From the NCBI GenBank assembly GCA_019240405.1, contig JAFAYL010000029.1:16216-80215 (forward strand): DNA of 64,000 nucleotides, in the 5' to 3' direction. This DNA comes from Acidobacteriaceae bacterium (GTDB lineage Bacteria > Acidobacteriota > Terriglobia > Bryobacterales > Bryobacteraceae). Shown here piece by piece: positions 8,879 to 16,332 of the stretch. The position numbers were made by a program, and so were the translations under genes. Positions within the stretch are counted from its first letter, which is position 1. Every line of letters starts with the position of its first letter. The notes beneath the pieces were generated by a model that worked only from the letters and a program-made list of their open reading frames with translations, was not told the DNA's origin and searched no databases.

Positions 8879-10021
8879 TTATTGCTCTAATTGGAGTTTG
8901 ACCCAGCCCGGAAATGTGGCGGGCCGCCCTCCGGCAAAGACGATGCGGCGGGTCTTCGGAAACGGCACATTTTCGCGAACCGCTCTCGCAAAGGCCGGAA
9001 CAGCTCGAAGAATCTTACGGTACGGTTCCAGCTCCGTTTGGAGAAACCCAGCTTTCGAAACGAAACCACTGCCCCAGCCCAAGCACGCGAGACAGGCGCC
9101 TGTTGACTCCTGTGTAGATGCGAGTTGTCGCTTCAGCTCCTGAATAGCCTTGTGTACCGGCTCGAGCTGCGTTACCTCTGCATACTGTTCCTGGATGTCG
9201 AGTTGGGCTGCGGCGTGCCGGTTTGCAGCCTCGATGATTTGCTTGGAATCAGGCACCGATCGCCAGCCGAGCGCATGTTTCAGCTCTTCGTTCTCCAGGA
9301 ATTTTCGTTCTTCCCACTCTCCTTCGAAGGCTGTACTCGGAATGGCCATTTCCGCGAAAACCGGAGTAGCATCCGAAACTCGCTCGGGCGGGACGCTCCC
9401 TCGACCTGCTATTTTCCACGCAAGCTGCGGTTTGCCTGGTTGGCGCGTATCGAGTGAAGCAACGCGCGTAAGAAAAATTTTGAACGATGAGCGCGGAACC
9501 GGCTCGCTGTCCGCGGCTGCGATAATTTTCACTTGCGACGCGCCTGCGCTTGCCTCAGCAGTATCCGCCGCTCGGCGCGAAACGCGGTCGCCTTCCAGAT
9601 TGGATGCAATACGCTCCAGGGTCGCTGCGGTCCATCGCGAGAATACGAAGCTCGTCCGAAGCGCGCCTTTGAGGGCTGAGGCCGGTAGGTACGCGCCGCG
9701 ATAATTCGCTGCGAAAGTCGGAATGAAAAGCGATTCCCGGGAAACGGAATTCCAGATCACCGCTGCTTCGGGATCTTCAAACGGGATGCGCCGCTCCGAA
9801 AAATTCTGAGCAAAACCGCCCCACGATGCGAAATCCAACTTCGTTGCTTTGCGCAGTTGGGCCAAATAACCGTCGAGCCTTGGGCCGCGCGCCAGCAATT
9901 TAAAAATCCGCGGTTGATCGAGAACATTCACCTGATCCTTCCAGACCATGTAGTCGATGGGCGAGAGCTCACGTCCATCGCCCACCAGCAAGGGCGTCAA
10001 AGCGGTGACCGTGTATTTCAT
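8879..10021 (-). CDS. csm5: type III-A CRISPR effector subunit Csm5 (RAMP)
   Basis: A 380-residue Cas7-like RAMP protein. The opening VTALTPLLVGDGRELSPIDY matches the Csm5 pattern 'LTPvhIGsGxxLsPiDY'. It is followed by YLPASALKGALRTSF, equivalent to the RAMP 'iPGSSLKGalR' loop, and the C-terminus FAGGRPATFPGWVKLQL resembles the Csm5 ending. Csm5 caps the 3' side of the crRNA in the Csm complex. The ATG at 10021 overlaps the csm4 stop (ATGA), so translation is coupled. It is the last cas gene of the operon; no cas6 or csm6 follows it. Confidence 0.88.
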   Translation of the reverse strand: MKYTVTALTPLLVGDGRELSPIDYMVWKDQVNVLDQPRIFKLLARGPRLDGYLAQLRKATKLDFASWGGFAQNFSERRIPFEDPEAAVIWNSVSRESLFIPTFAANYRGAYLPASALKGALRTSFVFSRWTAATLERIASNLEGDRVSRRAADTAEASAGASQVKIIAAADSEPVPRSSFKIFLTRVASLDTRQPGKPQLAWKIAGRGSVPPERVSDATPVFAEMAIPSTAFEGEWEERKFLENEELKHALGWRSVPDSKQIIEAANRHAAAQLDIQEQYAEVTQLEPVHKAIQELKRQLASTQESTGACLACLGWGSGFVSKAGFLQTELEPYRKILRAVPAFARAVRENVPFPKTRRIVFAGGRPATFPGWVKLQLEQ

Positions 10022-11298
10022 GGTTCCGGCTCTCTGTTGTCATTCGCCGGCTGCTCCAGGTTAACGGGTTCATTCTCTTCGGCAGTCTGCTCGGGTAAGG
10101 ATTCGCGCTCGGCAAATGCAGGTTCAGCTTCTGATGCTCCAGCCTCCGGCTCAGCAGCCGCAGGTTCCTCGCAGGGCCGCTCTTCGAAGTCTTTATCGGT
10201 CGGCACTTCGACCGGGCCGGCTTGAGCGAGCTCATCGCTTACAGGCAATTTCAGCGCAAGCGCCAGCCCGGACCGGTATACCGGATGCCCAAAACCGTCC
10301 GGCGCCACGTCGACACCCGCCCCAACTGGTTCCGAGTTCGCGGCGAGCACGGATCCTTCAGAAATCATCCGAGCGAGTTTTTTTTCTATGCCGGAACCTG
10401 CCGGGCTTTCAACGCGCCCGCCGCGGACGACCGGAAGATACTGGCCACCACTCCAATCGATGCGGTCCTCCGGAGAAGGCGAATAGAGCGACAGCAACCA
10501 ATACAGCGATAGCTGATTATCCGCGGAACCTGCGCGATCACCGTTTAGCGACGCTCGGCGCAGTTTCGGAAAGACCAGATGAGGCCACGTTCCCTCCCGA
10601 AATTCCGGAGCGTCCATCTGCCCCCACCCGCTACTCCGTCGCCCGCCGAATCCAGTGTCGGCGAGCAGGCGAAACGCGGCTTTTAGGCGCTCCTTCCACG
10701 CAGCTTCGGCACTCTGGTCAGCAAACCGGGCAACCGCCCAAACACCCGAGCCAGGCTCAAACTCGACACATGCACAGGCATCTGAATGGGTTCCGCGCTT
10801 GGTCAATCGATCGACAGGAGTGAAGTTCCGCACCGTTCGTCGAAAAGGACTCGCATTCGGGCGATCTCTGCGTAACAGGCAGCCACTTTCGGGATCGGCA
10901 ATCCACTGATCGGCCAAGATCGTTTCACCCGTGAAGAGTGATTCGATTAGGCTGAGCGGTACAAACCGCGGAGCTTCCCACCGGATCTTTGTCAGAAACG
11001 CCGGGCTGGACATCGACACCGAAGACGAAGACGGAGGCCACAGACTTGAAGGCGGGTTCGCAAACAACGTGTCGCCCTGATACGGGAATAGCGAGCTAAA
11101 CGTCAGAGCTGGAATTGAGCCCCGAACCGTCGCGTCCAGCCACTCCTCCAAGAATTCCAACTGCCGCAGCGCGATGGAAACAGCGGAATAAAGCCGGTCA
11201 CTGCGAAAGAGCTTGTCAACACGGGTTCGCGCGCCATCGCCCGGACCATAGCGCCACGGGCCTATGGGGCTTAGCCGAATCAAGAGCGCGGGCTGCAT
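10018..11298 (-). CDS. csm4: type III-A CRISPR effector subunit Csm4 (Cas5-like RAMP) with acidic C-terminal tail
   Basis: 426 residues. The opening LIRLSPIGPWRYGPGDG, then RSDRLYSAV, matches Csm4 ('hrSDtLfsAl'), the Cas5-like subunit that holds the crRNA 5' handle and contacts Cas10. A glycine-rich FGGRRSSGWGQ segment is the conserved RAMP G-rich loop. Residues from about 360 to the end form an extra low-complexity tail rich in Glu, Pro and Ala (about 21 acidic against 4 basic residues in 67), which I know of in no reference Csm4. The gene begins one base after the csm3 stop and overlaps csm5 at ATGA. Confidence 0.86.
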   Translation of the reverse strand: MQPALLIRLSPIGPWRYGPGDGARTRVDKLFRSDRLYSAVSIALRQLEFLEEWLDATVRGSIPALTFSSLFPYQGDTLFANPPSSLWPPSSSSVSMSSPAFLTKIRWEAPRFVPLSLIESLFTGETILADQWIADPESGCLLRRDRPNASPFRRTVRNFTPVDRLTKRGTHSDACACVEFEPGSGVWAVARFADQSAEAAWKERLKAAFRLLADTGFGGRRSSGWGQMDAPEFREGTWPHLVFPKLRRASLNGDRAGSADNQLSLYWLLSLYSPSPEDRIDWSGGQYLPVVRGGRVESPAGSGIEKKLARMISEGSVLAANSEPVGAGVDVAPDGFGHPVYRSGLALALKLPVSDELAQAGPVEVPTDKDFEERPCEEPAAAEPEAGASEAEPAFAERESLPEQTAEENEPVNLEQPANDNREPEP

Positions 11299-11299
11299 C

Positions 11300-12133
11300 C
11301 TACGTCAGTTTCGACGCGAAGTCTTCAGCACTGGCGAGCTGCTGCAGCGCCGCAAGCTCCGCGCCTGAAAGCAACGCGATCTCCTCCGCGCCTTTCGAGT
11401 AGTAATCCTTGCTGCGCCAATTCAATTTGAGCCCGCTCAGACCCACGCGACCGCTGCCGCGGCTTCCTCCGCCACCGAGCGCATCGTCTTCGAGCAACCG
11501 CAGACCCTCAGCCACTCGCGCAAGAAGCGGTTTATCTTCTTCGCATAACACATCTAAGACGATCCGGAAATGAAATCGGGCGCCCGACGGAACCCGCTCC
11601 AACGTCCGAGGATTCGCCTGTGAAGTGATGCGGTCCACTGCGTTTTCGCTCTTCACCTCGGTCAATTCATCGTCCAGGTTCTCGCGCATTTGCGGCGTAA
11701 TGCTATCGACCAGCAAGGGCGCATCATAAACCGTCAATCGCGCTGGTGTTGCCACGGCGCCCTCGAGTGCTTCACCACTCACTTTCTCAACGCGCCCCGA
11801 ATTCCGGCCGAAGAGAACACACACATCATCGTCAGGGCGGTCGCTTTGATGAATTCGAACCTCTTGGCCCCGGCGCTTCGATAAGTAAACCAGTTCTTGG
11901 GGAGTCGCCAGCCCAAGCGTCTGCTCGAGCAAGGACCGAAGGCGTCCGCGCAGCGAGCTTCCTGGTATGTATGGAATGCCGAACGCATCCTTTACGACTG
12001 GGTTATCGGCGCCTCCGATTTCAAGCGATCCCTTTCCCGCCCCGATATGCAAGCCCGTCTGGCACTGTATCTCGCCCTCGAGCACCAGCTTTCCAAGAAA
12101 TGTCAGTTCCGTAGATGCAGTATGCGAACTCAT
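11300..12133 (-). CDS. csm3: type III-A CRISPR backbone subunit Csm3 (Cas7, target-RNA cleaving)
   Basis: A 277-residue Cas7-type RAMP. The signature runs LHIGAGKGSLEIGGADNPVV, then KD and IPYIPGSSLRGRLRSLLE. The catalytic aspartate of Csm3 (Asp33 in the Streptococcus thermophilus protein, in 'IDSPVIKD') corresponds here to Asp43 in GADNPVVKD, so six-nucleotide-spaced target RNA cleavage is expected to be intact. A late GGGGSRGSGRVGL segment is the RAMP glycine-rich loop. Csm3 polymerises along the crRNA. It starts 39 nt after csm2 and ends one base before csm4. Confidence 0.93.
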   Translation of the reverse strand: MSSHTASTELTFLGKLVLEGEIQCQTGLHIGAGKGSLEIGGADNPVVKDAFGIPYIPGSSLRGRLRSLLEQTLGLATPQELVYLSKRRGQEVRIHQSDRPDDDVCVLFGRNSGRVEKVSGEALEGAVATPARLTVYDAPLLVDSITPQMRENLDDELTEVKSENAVDRITSQANPRTLERVPSGARFHFRIVLDVLCEEDKPLLARVAEGLRLLEDDALGGGGSRGSGRVGLSGLKLNWRSKDYYSKGAEEIALLSGAELAALQQLASAEDFASKLT

Positions 12134-12172
12134 GAGTGATTCCTATTTTTCTTTCGCCTATTTGTCGCGAAC

Positions 12173-12745
12173 CTATTCGTTGTAGGCGATGATGGCTTCG
12201 AATAAATCGCGGAAACGCTCGTACCCGCGCGTGTCGTTTTTCCGTGTCACCTGCAGCAATAAGCGCTCGAGTGCATCCAAGCTGCGCAACGAATGCCTGG
12301 CGATGGTGTATGCGAGCCGCGCCCTCACCATCACGAACTCGTGCTGTCGCGCATTTTCAGGAGCGCGCGTCGCGCGACGGACCGCATTGTACAAACGGCG
12401 CAGTTGGCTCTTGGTTCCCGAATCCATATCGCGCATGCGGCTTACGACGACGTGCGCTTGATTGTCGAGATACAAGCTGTCGCTCATCAATTTGTCCAGA
12501 TCGATTTCCGGAGGACCCTCGCCGCGCCGCTCGCCAGGCCCGCGCCCCCCGGCCCCGAAGCGCTCTCGCCCGCGATCCCCACCTCTGTCGCCGCGATTTT
12601 CTCCACGATCGCCCCGGCTCTCACCTCCACGCTCACCCCGGCTCTCGCCTCCACGATCATTGGGGCGCGGTCCTCCCCGGTTCTCGCGCGGCGGACGATT
12701 GTCGCTACGGCGTTCCTCGCCTTTTTTCTCTTCCACGTCAGGCAT
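12173..12745 (-). CDS. csm2: type III-A CRISPR small subunit Csm2 (Cas11) with N-terminal RGG/RGD-rich extension
   Basis: 190 residues. Residues ~80-190 (IDLDKLMSDS to the end) form the all-helical Csm2 core with the conserved SQLRRLYNAVRRA and LAYTIARH segments, typical of the small subunit lining the target-RNA strand. Residues 1-79 are an added low-complexity region of Arg, Gly, Asp and Glu with repeated GESRG(E/D)RG units (about 19 Arg, 21 Gly and 19 acidic residues). Ordinary Csm2 is 110-150 residues and lacks this. Part of the extension is encoded by a 24-bp tandem repeat. The gene starts 33 nt after cas10. Confidence 0.85.
   Translation of the reverse strand: MPDVEEKKGEERRSDNRPPRENRGGPRPNDRGGESRGERGGESRGDRGENRGDRGGDRGRERFGAGGRGPGERRGEGPPEIDLDKLMSDSLYLDNQAHVVVSRMRDMDSGTKSQLRRLYNAVRRATRAPENARQHEFVMVRARLAYTIARHSLRSLDALERLLLQVTRKNDTRGYERFRDLFEAIIAYNE
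12612..12659. repeat. 24-bp tandem repeat (two copies) inside csm2
   Basis: Two adjacent 24-bp units at 12612-12635 and 12636-12659 differ at only two positions. On the minus strand they encode successive octapeptides of the type GESRG(E/D)RG. Further diverged units (ENRGDRG, GDRGRERFG) follow in the protein. The arrangement suggests growth by slippage or unequal exchange and predicts length variation between strains. Confidence 0.85.
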
Positions 12746-12778
12746 TCGAATTCCTTTCTTCGAGCGAGCTACAGGTAG

Positions 12779-14245
12779 CTAATCGCCCGCAGCCAAGCGC
12801 GCCCATTCCAAGCCCACGCGCGCTGACGGACGCAGCTTAAAGCCCGCTCCTTTCTTGCCCATCAAATCTGTGATCACCGCGTTGCGGAGATTGCTCACTT
12901 CCTTGCCGCGCGATTGCGGAACAACCCGTGACAACCGCATATATGTGCGCCAAGGTTTATCCACACGAACCGGTTTCATTCGTCCGGCTACGCGAGCCGG
13001 GAATGCCTCCCGGTGCACCGCAGCCAAGTCGTGAATGTACTCCGGTTGATAGCCGAACTCCTCGACAAGTCGCATGAGATCGCCTTTCAACTGTGCAGCA
13101 TCGCGCATGCGCTTCCATTCGAGCGCCCGTCCAAACAGTTGAAACACGCCGGCTTCCATTGCTTTTGCTGCGCGTAACTGGATTCCAGCGTCTTCAAAAA
13201 CTGCTGCTAGCGGCGTTTCGTTTTCCGGCGCAATCGCAAGCGCCATGCTCACTGTTTTGCCCTCGAGACCCGCAAATGACGCAAAATGTTCTTCGGCAAA
13301 CTTTTCGAACAGCCGCTGCAATTCGAGAGCCAGCTTCAGGAGCGCGTCCCACGTCCCGACGACCGCGAAATCATCGCCGCCACGATAAACAATCGTCACT
13401 TTCCGCCAAAAATCTCCGAGCGTGCAAAGCAGAGAAAGCTCGCCGGCGAAAAACTCCTTGAACAACTCGGAGAGATGAATATGCTCTTCTATCGAGGCGG
13501 TCCCTTTCAAGCGAGATTCAAACCGGTCGACATCGCCGCGCAGCACTCCCCATCGGGGCGCTCCATCAGCTCGCTCCGCCAACTCTTCGAGAGATGCGGG
13601 CCGGATGCCGCTTTCATCCATCGCAAACCGGCGCGGGAAGAGAATCGTGTCGTCGCCACTCTCGGATCGATCGCCTAAACCCCACAAATGCTGGCCTTCA
13701 TCCCACGTCAAATGCGCCGGCTCGCCGGCAGACCAGCCGACTTGTTTTGCTGTTGGCAAACCCTGAGCGAAATCTCCGAAGTGGTGATCGGCGCCGCTGT
13801 CCATGGCGGGTGAAAATGGCGCAAAGAAATCAGGGCCGGAACCGGCTGCGAGCGGCGCTGAATTCTTGGCTAGCAGCGCATCGTCGAGCCGCTTTCGCGC
13901 AACGGGCCAAGCGCCGAGATTCTCCGTGCTCGCCCAGATCAGCCGCAGTGTGTTGCCTGACATCGCCGCGACAGCCTCAGCGGCCCGCATCAAAAAATCG
14001 TTAGCCCTTGGAATATCCTCTTCAGCCAGGACGAGGAGAAATTGTTCAGCGCTGCTCGATCCGAGCAGCATCCGCGACAACTTCAGTTCGCTGAGCAATG
14101 CTCTCGGCAGAACCTCGCAATAAAGACTCAGCCATGCCGCGCGCCCGATAAAGTCTGACGTCTCGTCCGGACCACCCCGCGCATGAGCAACGAGGAAGTC
14201 TTCCGCACCGAGCAATTGAGCTTGCAAAAAAACTTGCAGCGACAT
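12779..14245 (-). CDS. cas10: type III-A CRISPR Cas10/Csm1, HD domain absent, GGDD palm intact
   Basis: 488 residues, against about 750 for usual Csm1. The second palm domain is clear: WGVLRGDVDRFESRL (Asp238 and Asp240), then VTIVYRGGDDFAVVG with GGDD at 289-292, then TVSMALAIAPENETPLAAVFEDAG, and a C-terminal helical domain. This is the cyclic-oligoadenylate synthase active site. The N-terminal ~130 residues resemble the degenerate first palm. There is no HD (ssDNase) domain, and an in-frame TGA 12 nt upstream of the ATG excludes an N-terminal extension. The four-cysteine zinc ribbon is also absent. It is the first gene of the operon, divergent from the SDR. Its signalling output would need a CARF effector encoded elsewhere. 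Confidence 0.9.
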   Translation of the reverse strand: MSLQVFLQAQLLGAEDFLVAHARGGPDETSDFIGRAAWLSLYCEVLPRALLSELKLSRMLLGSSSAEQFLLVLAEEDIPRANDFLMRAAEAVAAMSGNTLRLIWASTENLGAWPVARKRLDDALLAKNSAPLAAGSGPDFFAPFSPAMDSGADHHFGDFAQGLPTAKQVGWSAGEPAHLTWDEGQHLWGLGDRSESGDDTILFPRRFAMDESGIRPASLEELAERADGAPRWGVLRGDVDRFESRLKGTASIEEHIHLSELFKEFFAGELSLLCTLGDFWRKVTIVYRGGDDFAVVGTWDALLKLALELQRLFEKFAEEHFASFAGLEGKTVSMALAIAPENETPLAAVFEDAGIQLRAAKAMEAGVFQLFGRALEWKRMRDAAQLKGDLMRLVEEFGYQPEYIHDLAAVHREAFPARVAGRMKPVRVDKPWRTYMRLSRVVPQSRGKEVSNLRNAVITDLMGKKGAGFKLRPSARVGLEWARLAAGD

Positions 14246-14262
14246 GATACCGGGTCATAGCG

Positions 14263-14282
14263 GCCCGCAAACAACGGCGGGC
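14263..14282. other. inverted repeat between cas10 and the divergent SDR gene
   Basis: GCCCGC (14263-14268) and GCGGGC (14277-14282) flank an 8-base loop, 18 nt upstream of the cas10 ATG. It could be a hairpin in the cas10 leader or an operator in the 133-bp divergent intergenic region. No T tract follows on either strand, so it is not an intrinsic terminator. Confidence 0.4.
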
Positions 14283-14378
14283 TGAGCGTAAAACCGCCGA
14301 GAACGCTTTTCAGACTAACACAGTGATTCGGTCGGCTTCCGTTAATGCTTTTAGGGGTAAGGATAGTCTACTGTTCGT

Positions 14379-15137
14379 ATGACCGTTTTCGTTACTGGAA
14401 CCACCGCAGGTTTTGGAAGAGCGATCGCCGTCAGATTCGCTCAGGACGGCGCGAAGATCATCGGCACCGGCCGCCGCAAGGAACGGCTGGACCAGCTAAA
14501 GGCCGAACTGGGCGCGAACTTCCTGCCGCTTACTTTTGATGTGCGAGACGTAGGAGAAGTGGAGCGGGCGATTTCCGCTCTCCCGCCCGAGTTCGCAGAG
14601 GTCGACGTTCTGGTCAACAATGCGGGCGGCGCAATCGGCCTCGATCCCGCCTATCAAGCGGATCTCGAGGATTGGGAAATCATGGTCGACACGAACATCA
14701 AGGGCCTGCTCTACTGCACACGCTATCTGCTGCCGGGCATGGTGGAACGGAATCGCGGGCATGTGATCAATCTCGGGTCAGTGGCCGCCCAATGGCCTTA
14801 TCCCGGAGGCAATGTGTATGGCGCAACGAAAGCATTCGTCCATCAGTTCAGCCTGAATCTGCGCGCGGATCTACACGGAACAGCGATCCGCGTGACAGAT
14901 ATTCAGCCCGGGCTGGTGGGCGGATCTGAATTTTCCGAAGTTCGCTTTAAAGGCGATCAGAAACGGGCGGCGGCCGTGTACGAAGGAACGCAACCACTCA
15001 TGCCGGACGACGTCGCCGATGCAGTTCATTGGGTAGCGACGCGGCCGACGCATGTAAACATAAACTCAATTGAAATGATGCCTGTCAGCCAGGCGTTCGG
15101 ACCGCTACCGGTGAAGAGGGAGACCGCGAAAACTTGA
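14379..15137 (+). CDS. SDR-family NAD(P)-dependent oxidoreductase (YdfG-like)
   Basis: A 252-residue classical short-chain dehydrogenase with the cofactor motif TGTTAGFG (residues 6-13), NNAGG, and the catalytic Ser-Tyr-Lys set (GSVAAQ; YGATK). The segments PPEFAEVDVLVNNAGG, DTNIKGLL and VTDIQPGLVGGSEFS resemble E. coli YdfG, an NADP-dependent 3-hydroxy acid/serine dehydrogenase that also handles malonic semialdehyde. Substrate assignment is by resemblance only. It is transcribed away from cas10 and converges on the PLP enzyme gene. Confidence 0.88.
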   Translation: MTVFVTGTTAGFGRAIAVRFAQDGAKIIGTGRRKERLDQLKAELGANFLPLTFDVRDVGEVERAISALPPEFAEVDVLVNNAGGAIGLDPAYQADLEDWEIMVDTNIKGLLYCTRYLLPGMVERNRGHVINLGSVAAQWPYPGGNVYGATKAFVHQFSLNLRADLHGTAIRVTDIQPGLVGGSEFSEVRFKGDQKRAAAVYEGTQPLMPDDVADAVHWVATRPTHVNINSIEMMPVSQAFGPLPVKRETAKT

Positions 15138-15174
15138 TCACCGTTCGCAAAGTCGATCGGGTGCGAGCGTTCGG

Positions 15175-16332
15175 TTACTGGGATAGTCTCGCTATCGAGC
15201 GAATCTCACTCATTACTCGGTCAAGCTCGTCATCTGCAGTGTAAAAATGCGGGGCAATGCGGATGCCCGCGTTGGGCCTGAAGTCGACCAGCACCTCGCG
15301 ACGGGCGAGCTCGCGGGCGACTTCTTTCGCATTCGGAACATCAACGACCACAACGCCGCCCCGCATTTGCGGGTCGCGGCAGGAATGCACCGGGAAGCCT
15401 GCTTCGTCGGCAAGTTCGATGAGGCGCTGCGTCTGACGCAAGGATTTTGCGCGTATGGCGTCGACGCCGATCTGATTGACGATCTCATAGCCCGATCGCG
15501 CAGCATAGAGCGCCGGTATGCCAGGTGTGCCGTTTAAGAAGCGAAACGCATCGCTTGCGTAGTCGATCGGACCGGGCTCGAACTCAAAAGGACGGCAGTG
15601 CGCCATCCATCCCGTAACCGCAGGCCGGAGGCGCGGCCGCAGATCCGGCCGGACGTAGAGATATCCTGCGCCGGGTCCGCCGCACAACCACTTGACCGAA
15701 CCGCCGGTCCCGAAATCGAGGCCGAGATCGCGAACATTGACCGGCAGGACTCCCGCCGATTGATAAAGGTCTGCGATGACCAGCGCCCCCATCTCGTGCG
15801 CGCGGTTTGTGATTGCGGCCAAATCCTGCACGAAGGAGCTGCGAAACGCAACGTGTGAAACGGAGACAAGCTGCGTCTGTTCATCAATCGAATCAAGCAT
15901 TAGCTCGAGCGGCAGGGTGGCGCCGTCCGGCGAAGAGACCCGGCAAATGCGCGCTCCTTGACGCTCCAGTCCGTAATAAATGTAGTCGTTCGATGAGAAG
16001 TTCAAGCCATCGGTGACGAGCTTGTTGCGAGGTCCGTTCCAATCGAAGCACGAAGTCACGATGGACTGGCAAATCGAAACGTTCTGATGCATTACCACAT
16101 CACCTGGGCCCGCTCCGATGATCGCGCCGATGAGATTCCCGGCGGTCACCGGCATTTCCCACCAACCTTCTTCCCACGCTCGAATGCCGCGTGACGACCA
16201 CACGCTGGCGAATTCTTGAAGCGCGTCTGCCGTGCGGCGCGGCATGGCGCCGAGTGAATGGCTGATGAGGTAAGTGGTCTTGGCGAGGATCGAAAACTCT
16301 TTGCGCCACGCAAGCAGAGGATCGGGATTCAT
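15175..16332 (-). CDS. kynureninase-like / class V aminotransferase-fold PLP enzyme
   Basis: A 385-residue fold-type I PLP protein starting at ATG 16332 (MNPDPLLAWRKEF). The frame is open for a further 115 codons upstream, but that part is antisense-like filler overlapping the permease gene. The PLP lysine is in GGSVKWLCGGPGAGYLYVRP, and the cofactor-binding Asp in VIADLYQSAG takes the place of the kynureninase 'DxaHaxG' motif. The 'K-W-L-C-G-G-P-G' context and length fit kynureninase and its uncharacterised relatives better than cysteine desulfurases. ATGA overlap with the upstream amino-acid permease suggests that the permease imports this enzyme's substrate. Confidence 0.8.
   Translation of the reverse strand: MNPDPLLAWRKEFSILAKTTYLISHSLGAMPRRTADALQEFASVWSSRGIRAWEEGWWEMPVTAGNLIGAIIGAGPGDVVMHQNVSICQSIVTSCFDWNGPRNKLVTDGLNFSSNDYIYYGLERQGARICRVSSPDGATLPLELMLDSIDEQTQLVSVSHVAFRSSFVQDLAAITNRAHEMGALVIADLYQSAGVLPVNVRDLGLDFGTGGSVKWLCGGPGAGYLYVRPDLRPRLRPAVTGWMAHCRPFEFEPGPIDYASDAFRFLNGTPGIPALYAARSGYEIVNQIGVDAIRAKSLRQTQRLIELADEAGFPVHSCRDPQMRGGVVVVDVPNAKEVARELARREVLVDFRPNAGIRIAPHFYTADDELDRVMSEIRSIARLSQ

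Noticed and set aside
12246..12840. Plus-strand reading frames opposite csm2
   Set aside because: They are shadows of the Arg/Gly-rich repeats; they have no start signals or family features and csm2 on the minus strand explains the region.
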